This document shows positions 17,013 to 25,996 of a DNA stretch of 64,000 bases, one piece after another. The notes beneath the pieces were generated by a model, which was not told the DNA's origin, did no database searches, and saw nothing but the letters and a program-made list of their open reading frames with translations. The stretch lies in assembly GCA_044867645.1 (NCBI GenBank), contig JBIOVI010000007.1, positions 6,905-70,904 of the forward strand, given 5' to 3'. A program made the position numbers and the translations under genes. This DNA is from VRUE01 sp044867645 (GTDB lineage Bacteria > Actinomycetota > Thermoleophilia > Solirubrobacterales > 70-9). Every line of letters begins with the position of its first letter. Positions within the stretch are counted from its first letter, which is position 1.

Positions 17013-18104
17013 TTACCCACTCGACCCGGAGGCCCACGGCGCCGTCTCCTTGAATCGCCGGTAGGTGCGTTTCAGAGCCGGTCGCACGCCCGCCCGGTAG
17101 GCGTAGCGGGCGAGGCCGAAGGGGTTGCGGCGATAGGCGCGCAGGGTCGAGTGGGAACGCGTCGACGTCGCCAACTTGGCCTTCCACTCGGTCTGTTCGC
17201 CGAGCAGCTCGTAGCCCTCGAGATCGCGCTCGAAGCAGGCCTCGACGATGGAGAGCTGCAACACCAGGCCGGGGACGATGCGGCGGAAGCGCTCGTCATA
17301 GCCAGACTTGAGCGAGTACAGGCGCCCGTCGCGCTCGAGGCAGAAGCTGAAGGCGACCGGCTCGCCGTCCAGCACGATTCGGCTCAGCCGCAGCTCGCCC
17401 CGCTGTTGAAACTCGGCAGCGATCGCCCGGTAGAAGGACTCCGTCTCCGGCTGCGAAACGATCGCCGTCCCGGCCTCCCCCTTCCAGCCGCCGGCCTCGA
17501 GCGCGAGACCCTCCGTCAGCTCCGCCTCGAGATCTCCTGGAGATCTCGCTATCTCGAACGTCGCCTCGTAGTCCTTCTCCATTTTGCGCCGGTAGCGCCG
17601 CAAACGCTTTTTCCAGCTCGAATGGCTCTGCTTGAGCCAAGTCTCGAGGTCACCGCTTGTGTCGATGACCGGCGACGTGCTTCCTGGTTCCAACACGGTC
17701 GCCATTCCGGCGCGACGAGCATCTTCGGCGAGGGTCTCGACCCCAGCAGCCCCCTGTCGCAGCTCCCTCAAGGTCAGCCTGCTCGCGTCCTTCACCGCCG
17801 CGCCGATCAGCGCTTCCATCGCCTCCGGGCTGGAGGCAAGTGGGCGAAAGACGCCCGAATGACTGTTGGCGAGCGCCTGCAGGTCGCGGCCGCGGCGCTG
17901 CAGCGGGAGCGCGCCGGCGAGAACGTCGTCGTCGCGGACGGTGCAGACCGCAAGCGTGCGACCGTCGGCGAAGGCCTTCCACCAAGCCATGTACCAGCAG
18001 TGCAGGTCGAAGGGGCGGGAGCCGGCGGGGAGCAGGGCGTCCCACTCGGCGGACAACTCTGCGAAACGGGAGATGTCGACTATCCACTCGACCAGGAAGG
18101 TCAT
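17013..18104 (-). CDS. FemAB/CelD-like acyltransferase, tandem copy 2
   Basis: A 363-residue acetyltransferase-6/FemAB-type protein, clearly paralogous to the next gene upstream. Both share FDLHCWY.AWW near residue 35, a basic RYRRKMEKDYEA helix, EAGGWKGEAGTAIVS, ELRLSRIVLDGEPVAF, LKSGYDERFRRIVPGLVL and a C-terminal AYRRNPFGLARYAYR tail. It likely transfers an acyl or aminoacyl group from an ACP, CoA or tRNA donor to a sugar amine. The start is ATG 18104, 2 nt after the upstream stop. It is the last gene of the six-gene cassette 23738-17013. Confidence 0.82.
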   Translation of the reverse strand: MTFLVEWIVDISRFAELSAEWDALLPAGSRPFDLHCWYMAWWKAFADGRTLAVCTVRDDDVLAGALPLQRRGRDLQALANSHSGVFRPLASSPEAMEALIGAAVKDASRLTLRELRQGAAGVETLAEDARRAGMATVLEPGSTSPVIDTSGDLETWLKQSHSSWKKRLRRYRRKMEKDYEATFEIARSPGDLEAELTEGLALEAGGWKGEAGTAIVSQPETESFYRAIAAEFQQRGELRLSRIVLDGEPVAFSFCLERDGRLYSLKSGYDERFRRIVPGLVLQLSIVEACFERDLEGYELLGEQTEWKAKLATSTRSHSTLRAYRRNPFGLARYAYRAGVRPALKRTYRRFKETAPWASGSSG

Positions 18105-18106
18105 AG

Positions 18107-19183
18107 CTACGGCTGGCGCCCTTTGAACCGGCGATAGACGCGTTTCAGCCCCGGCCGGAGCTTCGTCCGGTAGACGTAGCGGGCGAGTCCCACCGGATTG
18201 CGGCGGTAGGTGCGCAAGTTGACATGGGGATGCTTCCCGGTTTCGAACTTCGTCTTCCACTCGCTCTCGCCGCCCAACAGCTCATGCGACCGGAAGCCCA
18301 GCTCGAAGCAGCGCTCGATGATCGAGAGCCGCATCACCAACCCCGGCGCGAGACGCCGAAAGTCCTCGTCGAAACCCGTCTTCAAGAGGTAGAGGCGGTT
18401 GTCGTGGAGGATGCAGAGGTCGAAGGCAACAGTTTGTCCGTCGAGCCGGATGCGACTCAGGCGCAGCTCGCCCCTGCGCTCGAACTCACGGGCGACCTCC
18501 CTGTAAAAAGCCTCGGTCGCCGGGTTGGAGACGATCGCCGTGCCAGCGCGCCCCTTCCAGCCGCTGGCCTCAACCCGAAAGCCGTCATCGAGCTCGGCTT
18601 CGAGCTCGGTGGGTGGGACGACGATCGCGAAGTCCGCGTCGTATTCGCGGCCCATCTTGCGGCGGAAGCGCTCCAGCGGCGCCCCCCAGCGGCGCTTGCT
18701 CTGCGCGCGCCAAGCGTCGAAGTCGCCGCCGGTCTCGACGGTCGGCGAGGAGTAGGCGGGTTCCACCAGAGGGACCATCGCGGCGTCACGCGCACCGTTC
18801 GCTAGCTGGGCGACGCTCGGATCGTTCTGTGGCAGGGCAATCAGCTCGACCCCTCCCTGGTCGCCGCGCTCCATCACGGCCGCGACGAGACGCTCCATCG
18901 CCTCGGGTTCGCGTGCCAGTGGACGGAACGAGGGGGTATGGACGTTGGCCAGTGGCCGGACGCCGGCATCGCAGCTGAGCAGCGGGAAGACGCCGACCAG
19001 CTCGCCGTCGCGGCTGGCCGTGCAAAGAGCGAGCTCATCGCCGTCGCTGAACGCTCGCCACCAGGCCAAATACCAGCAGTGCAGGTCGAACGGCCCCGCG
19101 TCGGTGGGCAACAGCCCCTCCCATTGGCCGGACAGCTCCGCGAAATGGCCGGGGTCGGTGACCCACTCGATCTTCAGCGTCAT
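18107..19183 (-). CDS. FemAB/CelD-like acyltransferase, tandem copy 1
   Basis: A 358-residue paralogue of the neighbouring gene, with the same order of motifs: FDLHCWYLAWWRAFSDG, RFRRKMGREYDADF, EASGWKGRAGTAIVS, LRLSRIRLDGQTVAFDL, LKTGFDEDFRRLAPGLVM, TYRRNPVGLARYVYR. The start ATG 19183 overlaps the stop of the aminodeoxychorismate synthase gene as ATGA, a strong sign of coupled translation. Having two diverged copies side by side suggests two acceptor positions or two acyl donors. The donor is not known. Confidence 0.83.
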   Translation of the reverse strand: MTLKIEWVTDPGHFAELSGQWEGLLPTDAGPFDLHCWYLAWWRAFSDGDELALCTASRDGELVGVFPLLSCDAGVRPLANVHTPSFRPLAREPEAMERLVAAVMERGDQGGVELIALPQNDPSVAQLANGARDAAMVPLVEPAYSSPTVETGGDFDAWRAQSKRRWGAPLERFRRKMGREYDADFAIVVPPTELEAELDDGFRVEASGWKGRAGTAIVSNPATEAFYREVAREFERRGELRLSRIRLDGQTVAFDLCILHDNRLYLLKTGFDEDFRRLAPGLVMRLSIIERCFELGFRSHELLGGESEWKTKFETGKHPHVNLRTYRRNPVGLARYVYRTKLRPGLKRVYRRFKGRQP

Positions 19184-21303
19184 GCCGACCCTCTGCCGGA
19201 GCCGGCACCGGCGGCCTCCAGCGCTGTTCGCGAATCGGCCGTGGGGTCGATGGCGTGCATCGGAGCACGCGCCTTCAACAGGGTCTCCTGATACTCCTCC
19301 TCGGCGTCGGACTGCATCACGATCGCACCACCGACCCCGAGGGTCGTCGACTCGCCGTCGATCACGATCGTCCGGATCACGATGTTGAGGTCGCAGCCGC
19401 CGCCGAGGCCGAGGTAGCCGATCGCCCCCGAGTAGACGCCACGCGCCTCGCCCTCCAGCTCGTCGATGATCTCCATCGTCCGCTTCTTCGGCGCCCCCGT
19501 CATCGAGCCGCCGGGGAAGCAGGCGCGGATGCAGTCGGGGGGCTCGAGCTCCTCGCGCAGCAGCCCCCGCACGGTCGAGACGAGCTGGTGCACGGTCTCG
19601 TAGGTCTCGACGTGCATGAGTGAGGGAACGTGCACGGTGCCGACCTCGCAGACGACCCCGAGATCGTTGCGAAGGAGGTCGGTGATCATCAGGTTCTCGG
19701 CGCGGTTCTTCTCGCCGAGGCGAAGCTCCTCGGAGAGGCGCACGTCCTCGGCGGGCGTCTCGCCGCGTGGACAGGTGCCCTTGATCGGCTTCGCCTCCAC
19801 CCAGCGATCCCGGCCGACCCGCAAGAAGCGCTCCGGCGAGGAGCTGAGCACCGCCGTCTCGCCAAAGCGAAGGAAGGCCGAGAAGGGCGCCGGATTGACT
19901 CTGCGCAGCGTCCGGTATAGGGGCAGCGGATCGGGGCTGACGTCGGCGCTGACCTTGTTCGTCAGGCAGATCTCGTAGCTCTCCCCTTCGAAGAGCTGGC
20001 GCTTGCACTCCGCAATATCGTCGAGATACTGCTGGTGCGAGCGACTGAGGCGGAAGCCGACCGGCTCGCGTCCCTCCGCCATCTCCGCCCACTCCGGCTC
20101 GCTCAGCGGCGACAGCGATGCGAGACGCAGGCTCGTGGCGGCGATCCAGCGCTCGGCCTCCTCCGACTCGGCGGGGTCGGTGAGGCAGACCACGTAGGTG
20201 CACTCCTCGACGTGGTCGAAGGCGATCATCCGATCGGCGAAGACGAAGGCGGCGTCCGGCTGCGGGGACCGGTGGGCGCTGCTGCCGCCGCAATCGGCCT
20301 TCAGCTCGTAGCCGAAGTAGCCGACGAAGCCGCAGTTGAAGTCGAATGGCAGCTCGTCTGAGAGGTGCCGCAGCCGCCGCATCTCTCGGCTCAGGTAGCC
20401 GAAGATCGATTCGGGGTGGCTCTCGACCTCTCCACCGCGCTCGACCCGCACCTCGCCGTCCGCAGCGTCGTAGGAGATCGTCGCGGCAAGGGGACCGGCT
20501 GCGTCCCCCATGAAGGAGAAGCGCGCCCGCTCGTCGACCATGCTGCTGTCGAGCCAGAAGGCACTCTCGCTCTTGCCGTAGAGGTGGGCGAAAGCATGCT
20601 CGGCGTCGAAGAGAGTGTCGAGCCGCTTCGCCTTCAGCTCCAACCTCGTTCGCTGACCGTTGCCGTTCGTGCCCGGCGTCGCGACTTTCTGCGCTGGACC
20701 GGAGGAGCCATTACGACCCTCGGCGAAGCCGGCGGTGAGGTCGCGGAAGTTCGCGAACAGCCGGCGGCCGTACTCGGTGCAGATCGACTCCGGATGGAAC
20801 TGCACGCCCCACTGTGGACGCTCTCGGTGCCCGACCGCCATCAGCACGCCGTCGCTGGTCCAGGCGATCGGCTCGAGCTCGTCGGGGAGCGGCTGCTCGA
20901 CACAGAGCGAGTGGTAGCGGACGGCCTGGAACTCACGGGGGATGCCGGCGAAGAGCGGGGAGTCCTCGTGCAGCACGGCGCTGAGCCGGCCGTGCATCAC
21001 TTCCGGGGCATTGACGACCTTGCCGTCGTGGACCCAGCTGAGGCCCTGATGGCCGAGGCAGACGCCGAGCAGCGGCACCTCGGAGCGGCGGATCGCGTCC
21101 CCGCAGACGCCGAAGTCGCTCTCGCGGTCCGGACGCCCGGGACCCGGCGAGACGACGATGTTGTCGAACTCCAACTCCACCAGCGCCTCCCAGCCGGCCT
21201 CGTCGTTGCGAACCACGGTCGGCTCGTCCCCGTTCGCCTCCGCCAGCAACTGGAAGAGGTTGTAGGTGAAAGAGTCGTAGTTGTCGATCAGCAGCGTCTT
21301 CAT
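19180..21303 (-). CDS. pabAB: Fused aminodeoxychorismate synthase PabA-PabB
   Basis: Makes 4-amino-4-deoxychorismate from chorismate and glutamine. The N-terminal glutaminase domain (1-190) has GVCLGHQG with nucleophile Cys82 and WGVQFHPES with His170 and Glu172. The C-terminal chorismate-binding domain (about 230-690) has AKPIKGTCPRG with Lys508; PIKGT, not PIAGT, marks PabB rather than TrpE. ENLMITDLLRNDLG, FPGGSMTGAPK and GVYSGAIGYLG are the usual later motifs. The ATG 21303 start matches the family; GTG 21336 would create a GTGA overlap with the ligase stop. No pabC lyase is present, and fused PabAB is known from antibiotic pathways, so the product may serve glycan tailoring rather than folate. 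Confidence 0.9.
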   Translation of the reverse strand: MKTLLIDNYDSFTYNLFQLLAEANGDEPTVVRNDEAGWEALVELEFDNIVVSPGPGRPDRESDFGVCGDAIRRSEVPLLGVCLGHQGLSWVHDGKVVNAPEVMHGRLSAVLHEDSPLFAGIPREFQAVRYHSLCVEQPLPDELEPIAWTSDGVLMAVGHRERPQWGVQFHPESICTEYGRRLFANFRDLTAGFAEGRNGSSGPAQKVATPGTNGNGQRTRLELKAKRLDTLFDAEHAFAHLYGKSESAFWLDSSMVDERARFSFMGDAAGPLAATISYDAADGEVRVERGGEVESHPESIFGYLSREMRRLRHLSDELPFDFNCGFVGYFGYELKADCGGSSAHRSPQPDAAFVFADRMIAFDHVEECTYVVCLTDPAESEEAERWIAATSLRLASLSPLSEPEWAEMAEGREPVGFRLSRSHQQYLDDIAECKRQLFEGESYEICLTNKVSADVSPDPLPLYRTLRRVNPAPFSAFLRFGETAVLSSSPERFLRVGRDRWVEAKPIKGTCPRGETPAEDVRLSEELRLGEKNRAENLMITDLLRNDLGVVCEVGTVHVPSLMHVETYETVHQLVSTVRGLLREELEPPDCIRACFPGGSMTGAPKKRTMEIIDELEGEARGVYSGAIGYLGLGGGCDLNIVIRTIVIDGESTTLGVGGAIVMQSDAEEEYQETLLKARAPMHAIDPTADSRTALEAAGAGSGRGSA

Positions 21304-21332
21304 GGTCTGAATCTTCGAACGGGCCGGTCGGC

Positions 21333-22820
21333 TCACACCAGGTACTTGCGCAAGACCTTGCCCAGCGGGCTCTTGGGGATCTCGTCGCGGAATTCGACCA
21401 CCTGCGGAACCTTGAAGTTGGCGAGGCGCTCGCGGCAGAAGGCGATCATCTCGCGCTCCTCACAGTTCCCGCTCGGCACCGCCACCGCCTTCACCAGTTC
21501 CTCGCCCTCGGCTTTGCCGGGTGCCCCGACGACGATCGCCTCCTCGATGCTCGGATGCTCCTCGAGGACGTCCTGCACCTCGATCGGGTCGACCTTGTAG
21601 CCGCCGATCTCGATCAGCAGCTTTTTACGGCCGGTTAGGTAGAGCAGCCCATCCTCGTCGAGGCTGCCGAGATCGCCGGTGAAATACCAGCCGTCGCGGA
21701 ACGCCTGCCTGTTGGGCTCGTCCATCTCCGCGTAGCCGTTCGTCGCCGCCGGGCTCTTCACGATGACCTCGCCCACCTCGCCCAGCGGCAACCGCTCGCC
21801 CTCGTCGTCGACGATCTCGACGCGGGCCTCGCCGAGCGTGGCTCCCACGGACTCGAAGGTCGCGACCGGGTCCTCGCTCATGTTGGCGCTGATGATCCCG
21901 GTCTCGGTGCTCCCGTAGAGCTGCCTGACGAGCACGCCGAAGCGCTCGCCGAACGCCTCGAAGCTCGACCGGGGCAAGGCCGTCCCGGCGGAGAAGCAGA
22001 GCCGCAGCGAGGAGAGGTCCGCGCCGGCGGGTGCCTCGGCCATCAGGCGGAAGTTGAAAGGGACCCCTGGGAACACAGTCACACCCTCGGACTCGATCAG
22101 CTCCAGCGCCCGGTGGCGCCTCAGCAGGAAGGGATGGGGATCCTCGAGGATGACCACCGTCGCCCCGGAGACCGGGCCTCCGAACAGGCAGGCGCCCATC
22201 CCGTAGGTGTGAAAGAGCGGGATCGTGCAGAGCACCTTGTCCTCTGGAGCGAGACCGATGCACGCGTAGAGCTCGGCCTCCGCGGCACACTGTCCGTGCG
22301 TGCGCGGCACCAGCTTCGGCCTTCCAGTCGAGCCGGACGAGTACTGGTAGACGAAGACCTCATCGGGCTGGCGTCGGGGCAACCGCTCCGCCGAGCCGCT
22401 CTCGAGCAGCGCATCGAGAGTGAGCGACTGTCCGTGCGCGGCGGTTGCGCTGATCACCTCCGCCGGGCGGTCAAAGCCGGCGACGATGCGCTCGCAGACT
22501 CCTGTGGTGCGCTCGTCGCTGATCACGGCGCGGACGCCGGCTGCGCGGAAGCAGAATTCCAGCTCCGGTTGCTTGAAAGCGGGGTTGACGGGGACGATCC
22601 TGGCGCCAAGAGCGGCGATGGCGTGAAAGCAGATGACGAACCAGGGGTCGTCGCGCAGCGCCAGGCCGACCGCGTCGCCGGGGCCCACGCCTCGCTGCGC
22701 GAGGCCGCTTGCGACGCGCTCGATGCGCTCGACCAGCTCGGCGTAGCCGATGCGCTCGTCGCGGTAGACCAGCGCGGTGTGCTCGGGACGCGCCTCGGCC
22801 TGCTCGTAGAGAAGGCTCAT
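21333..22820 (-). CDS. AMP-dependent acyl ligase (ANL superfamily)
   Basis: A 495-residue adenylating enzyme that would activate a carboxylic acid with ATP and load it onto CoA or the adjacent carrier protein. Core motifs are YSSGSTGRPKLVPRT (ATP loop), YGSTETGI, YFTGDLG, GRKKLLIEIGGYKVDP and PKSPLGKVLR with the C-terminal catalytic Lys. ATG 22820 lies 10 nt after the carrier-protein stop, and its own stop touches the pabAB gene. The neighbours suggest an aromatic or other chorismate-derived acid, but a fatty acid cannot be ruled out from motifs alone. Confidence 0.88.
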   Translation of the reverse strand: MSLLYEQAEARPEHTALVYRDERIGYAELVERIERVASGLAQRGVGPGDAVGLALRDDPWFVICFHAIAALGARIVPVNPAFKQPELEFCFRAAGVRAVISDERTTGVCERIVAGFDRPAEVISATAAHGQSLTLDALLESGSAERLPRRQPDEVFVYQYSSGSTGRPKLVPRTHGQCAAEAELYACIGLAPEDKVLCTIPLFHTYGMGACLFGGPVSGATVVILEDPHPFLLRRHRALELIESEGVTVFPGVPFNFRLMAEAPAGADLSSLRLCFSAGTALPRSSFEAFGERFGVLVRQLYGSTETGIISANMSEDPVATFESVGATLGEARVEIVDDEGERLPLGEVGEVIVKSPAATNGYAEMDEPNRQAFRDGWYFTGDLGSLDEDGLLYLTGRKKLLIEIGGYKVDPIEVQDVLEEHPSIEEAIVVGAPGKAEGEELVKAVAVPSGNCEEREMIAFCRERLANFKVPQVVEFRDEIPKSPLGKVLRKYLV

Positions 22821-22830
22821 CAACACCGCT

Positions 22831-23079
22831 CTAGCCTCCCCTTGCCTCAACGAAGGCGACGACGCTGTTGACCGAGCGGAAGTTCTCCGGGAGGAGATCG
22901 TCGTCGCCGACCTCGATCCCGTAGCGCGACTCGAGAAAGGCGACCAGCTCAACGATCCCGAGCGAGTCGATCACGTCCTGGGCGAGCAGGTCGTCGTCAT
23001 GCCCGACCGACTCGACCCCGGTGCCGAGAGCGATCTCCTCGACGATGAACTTTTCGACCTCAGCAGCAGCCACGCTCAT
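22831..23079 (-). CDS. Acyl carrier protein
   Basis: An 82-residue free-standing carrier protein. Phosphopantetheine would attach to the Ser of DVIDSLGIVELV; acidic helices and LLPENFRSVNSVVAFVEA complete the four-helix fold. Its ATG overlaps the upstream GNAT stop as ATGA, and the ligase gene starts 10 nt downstream. An AMP ligase, a dedicated carrier and transferases in one operon resemble the logic of the Dlt system, though no membrane O-acyltransferase is present here. Confidence 0.9.
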   Translation of the reverse strand: MSVAAAEVEKFIVEEIALGTGVESVGHDDDLLAQDVIDSLGIVELVAFLESRYGIEVGDDDLLPENFRSVNSVVAFVEARGG

Positions 23080-23738
23080 GATTGCCCTCCTCGGTCGTCT
23101 AAGGGAATCGACCGCCTCGATTTGAAGAACATGAAATGCCGGTTAACCACCTTCCACATCGACCGGTAGCCACGCGTACTGTAGAGCCAGCGGGCTGGGC
23201 GGTTCGTCGCCTCAACATACCCCCAAACTCTCCCGTAACCGCGGTCTCGCAGCCTGGTCTCGATCTGGTGCAGGAAATCGCCCGCCGCGCCCCTACCACG
23301 GTGTTCCTCGAGCAGGAAGAGGCTGGATCCGTAGACGTCCCCCGGATCCATCTCAAACCCCTTCCCTAGCAGCCAGACGTCGGGATGGGGCGGGTCCGCG
23401 TCGCGATCGACCCACCAGTAGTAGCCAATCAGCTCGGAGTCCTTCAGCGCGACGAAGCCGTGGAACCCCTTCGCCAGGCTGGTCGCGAAGTAGCGGTCGG
23501 CGCGAGGTACGCCGCGCCGGCGGTTGACCTCGAATAACCCCGGCAGATGCCGCTCCTCCAGGTCTTCGACCTGGAGGTCCCCCGGTCGGCGCGGCTCGAC
23601 GATCGAGTCCAGATCCTTGAGCAGCACGATCACTTCTTCGCGCACGAGGCCTTCACGCGCCTGTCGGAGGAGCCGGGCGGCGCTCGCACGCACGCCCCGC
23701 TCGCTGAGATTGCCACGCAGCCTGGCGCTCACGACCAC
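23076..23738 (-). CDS. GNAT N-acyltransferase
   Basis: A 220-residue GNAT-fold protein, first gene of the six-gene cassette. SSLFLLEEHRGRGAAGDFL contains the acyl-CoA pyrophosphate loop (RGRGAA), and GYGRVWGYVEATNRPARWLY with GYRSMWKVVNRHF is the usual C-terminal strand-helix part. A helical N-terminus of about 55 residues precedes the domain. Start is GTG 23738, or GTG 23732. It may transfer an acyl group from CoA or from the adjacent ACP; the substrate is unknown. Confidence 0.78.
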   Translation of the reverse strand: MVVSARLRGNLSERGVRASAARLLRQAREGLVREEVIVLLKDLDSIVEPRRPGDLQVEDLEERHLPGLFEVNRRRGVPRADRYFATSLAKGFHGFVALKDSELIGYYWWVDRDADPPHPDVWLLGKGFEMDPGDVYGSSLFLLEEHRGRGAAGDFLHQIETRLRDRGYGRVWGYVEATNRPARWLYSTRGYRSMWKVVNRHFMFFKSRRSIPLDDRGGQS

Positions 23739-23851
23739 GAGATGCTACTCAGGTGGGGAGCGGCGGCTTGCACCGAACCAGCTCACCCCCTTCGCTAGCG
23801 TTACGATGCCGCGATCATCGGCAGCTCGAGCCGTTCGGGGACATCCAGACA

Positions 23852-24418
23852 GTGAGCGGGGCGGCACTTCAGCCGTCCGATCTGGCGCCCGGGCTGCTGA
23901 TCGGAGATGGCGTGGAGATCGGCGACGGCGTGATGATCGGCGGTCACGCGGTGATCCACGCCGGCGCCCGGATCGGGGCCGGCGCCCGGATCGGCGATCA
24001 CGCCCAGATACGGGACAACGCGAAAATCGGCGCCGGTTCGACGATCGGCAGCCTCAGCTCGGTCGACCCGGAGGTAACGGTCGGCGAGCGGGTCAGCGTG
24101 CAGGCACGTTGCTACCTCTCGGCCGGAACGGTGATCGAGGACGATGCCTTCGTCGGGCCGGGCACGACGTTGACGAACGACAACACGATGGACCGCCACC
24201 CAGCGGAGATGAGGCTCGCCGGGCCGCTCTTGCGACGAGCCTGCAGGGTCGGTGGCGGGGTCGTCGTCTGTCCCGCGATCGAGATCGGCGAGGAGGCGTT
24301 CGTCGCCGCGGGCGCCGTCGTCGTCGCCGACGTGGCGGCGCGCAGCGTCGTCATGGGGGTGCCAGCGCGGGCGGTCCGCCGGGTTCCCGACGAGGATCTG
24401 CTGGAGAACTGGCGATGA
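23852..24418 (+). CDS. wbpD: Hexapeptide-repeat N-acetyltransferase (WbpD/WlbB-like)
   Basis: A 188-residue left-handed beta-helix acyltransferase. Repeats such as IGDGVEIGDGVMIGGHAVI and ARIGAGARIGDHAQI cover the first half. GTTLTNDNTMDRHP and the C-terminal VVMGVPARAVRRVPDEDL are characteristic of the WbpD/WlbB group, which acetylates the 3-amino group of UDP-2-acetamido-3-amino-2,3-dideoxyglucuronate. The start GTG 23852 removes an unrelated extension. An aminotransferase gene of the matching type follows 25 nt downstream, which supports the assignment. It is divergent from the GNAT/ACP cassette, with about 113 bp between. Confidence 0.8.
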   Translation: MSGAALQPSDLAPGLLIGDGVEIGDGVMIGGHAVIHAGARIGAGARIGDHAQIRDNAKIGAGSTIGSLSSVDPEVTVGERVSVQARCYLSAGTVIEDDAFVGPGTTLTNDNTMDRHPAEMRLAGPLLRRACRVGGGVVVCPAIEIGEEAFVAAGAVVVADVAARSVVMGVPARAVRRVPDEDLLENWR

Positions 24419-24443
24419 AGAGCGGTCGCGGCGGGACCCGCCG

Positions 24444-25541
24444 GTGAGCGTTCCCCTCTTCGCGATCAGGCCGGCGCTGGAGCCGCTGCTCGACGAGGTC
24501 GCGGCTCGCCAGCGCGACGTCCTGCGCTCCGGCATCTACATCCTCGGGCCGGAGGTGGAGGGCTTCGAGGCGGAGTTCGCCGCCCATGTCGGCACCCGCC
24601 ATTGCGTCGGCGTCGCCAACGGCACCGAGGCGCTGACCATCGCCCTGCGCGCGCTCGGCGTGGGTAAGGGCGATGAGGTGATCGTGCCGGCGCTGACCTT
24701 TTATGCGACCGCCGAGGCCGTCGTCAACGCGGGCGCGACGCCGGTGTTCTGCGACGTCGACGCGGCCACCTTCAACATGACCGCGGCCACCGCCGAGCCG
24801 GCGATCGGCAGCCGGACCCGGGCGCTCCTACCGGTTCACCTGTACGGGAATCCGGCGCCGATGGAGGAGCTGCGCGAGCTGGCCGCCTCCCGCGGGCTGC
24901 GCCTGCTGGAGGACGCCGCCCAGGCGGCTGGCGCAAAGCTCGACGGGAAGATGGCCGGCGCCCTAGGCGACGCCGCTACCTTCAGCTTCTTCCCCTCCAA
25001 GAACCTCGGCGGGTTCGGCGACGGAGGCGCGATCGTGACCGATGACGACGATGTCGCGGCGATGGCGCGCAAGCTTCGCTTCCATGGCTCCGAGGACAAG
25101 GAGCTCCACACCGAGGTCGGCTACAACTCCCGCCTCGACGAGCTGCAGGCGGCCGGACTGCGTGTCCTGCTGCCGCACCTCCAGGAGTGGACGCGCTCAC
25201 GGCGACGGGTCGCCGAGGACTACGCGGCCAGTGGGCTGGGGCAGGCGGTCGAGTTGCCCGTCGAGACCGCGGGGGGAGAGTCCTGCTACCACCTCTATGT
25301 CGTGCGCAGCAGCGCCAGAGATCGGCTGGCCGAGCGGCTTACCGCCGCCGGGATCGGCGCTCGCCCTTACTACACGAACCCGCTCCACCGCCAGCCCGCG
25401 CTGCGGGACTTCGCCCCCGCCTCCACCCTGCCGAATGTCGATTCCGCCGCCGCCCAGTCCCTGGCGCTGCCGATGGGACCCGCCCTCTCTACCGAGCAGG
25501 TGACCGAGGTCGCGCGCGCGGCGTGTGCGGACCCCAATTAG
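24444..25541 (+). CDS. wbpE: DegT/DnrJ/EryC1 sugar aminotransferase (WbpE-like)
   Basis: A 365-residue PLP-dependent nucleotide-sugar aminotransferase. The PLP Lys is Lys186 in FFPSKNLGGFGDGG; GTEALTIALRA, PALTFYATAEAV and LLEDAAQAAGA form the cofactor pocket, and ARPYYTNPLHRQP is at the C-terminus. With the WbpD-like gene just upstream, it most likely aminates UDP-2-acetamido-3-oxo-glucuronate. The start is GTG 24444. Its stop overlaps the stop of the converging Alg13-like gene by 4 bp. A second DegT-family gene lies at 52663. Confidence 0.87.
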   Translation: MSVPLFAIRPALEPLLDEVAARQRDVLRSGIYILGPEVEGFEAEFAAHVGTRHCVGVANGTEALTIALRALGVGKGDEVIVPALTFYATAEAVVNAGATPVFCDVDAATFNMTAATAEPAIGSRTRALLPVHLYGNPAPMEELRELAASRGLRLLEDAAQAAGAKLDGKMAGALGDAATFSFFPSKNLGGFGDGGAIVTDDDDVAAMARKLRFHGSEDKELHTEVGYNSRLDELQAAGLRVLLPHLQEWTRSRRRVAEDYAASGLGQAVELPVETAGGESCYHLYVVRSSARDRLAERLTAAGIGARPYYTNPLHRQPALRDFAPASTLPNVDSAAAQSLALPMGPALSTEQVTEVARAACADPN

Positions 25542-25996
25542 CGCAGCGCATCCCGCACCGCGGCCTGGATCGGCAACAGGCCTTTCCGCTGCTCTGGGGG
25601 GCGGCGGGGCGGCGCCGCGGCGACGGCCTCCGCCAGCCCGTCGAGCTCCTCCACGGAGATCACCTTTCCCTCCGCCGCCAGCACGGCGGCAAGCTCGACC
25701 TGATGGTCGTCGACCGTCTCCCGGTATCGCTTGAGGCGGGGTACGACGACCGGTACATGTCCGGCGCGCAGGGCGCAGAGGATGCTGCCGGCGCCGGCAT
25801 GGCAAACGACCGCGTCGGCCCCCTCCATGCTCTCGATGATCTCGGGGAACCGCATGAAGGGTCTGCTCCGCGCCGCGTCCCGGGGAGGTGGCACCGGGCC
25901 GTGCTGGACGAGCAGCTGGTCGCCGGGCAGGTCGTCGAGGGCGAGCACGAATCGCTCAAATGGGATCTGGGTAGAACCGACCGTCGCGAATATCAC
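25538..25996 (-). CDS. Alg13/PssE-like glycosyltransferase subunit
   Basis: A 152-residue protein equal to the C-terminal, donor-binding half of a GT-B enzyme: IFATVGSTQIPFERFVLAL at the start and ADAVVCHAGAGSILCALRAG with VVVPRLKRYRETVDDHQ for UDP-sugar binding. In Alg13/Alg14 and PssE/PssD this half needs a separate membrane-anchored partner, which is the gene upstream. GTG 25996 overlaps that gene's stop as GTGA. The pair would add the second sugar on a lipid-linked sugar. Confidence 0.85.
   Translation of the reverse strand: MIFATVGSTQIPFERFVLALDDLPGDQLLVQHGPVPPPRDAARSRPFMRFPEIIESMEGADAVVCHAGAGSILCALRAGHVPVVVPRLKRYRETVDDHQVELAAVLAAEGKVISVEELDGLAEAVAAAPPRRPPEQRKGLLPIQAAVRDALR

Noticed and set aside
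19180..21303. Anthranilate synthase TrpE-TrpG fusion
   Set aside because: The chorismate-binding domain has PIKGT, the PabB form with catalytic Lys, rather than PIAGT of TrpE.
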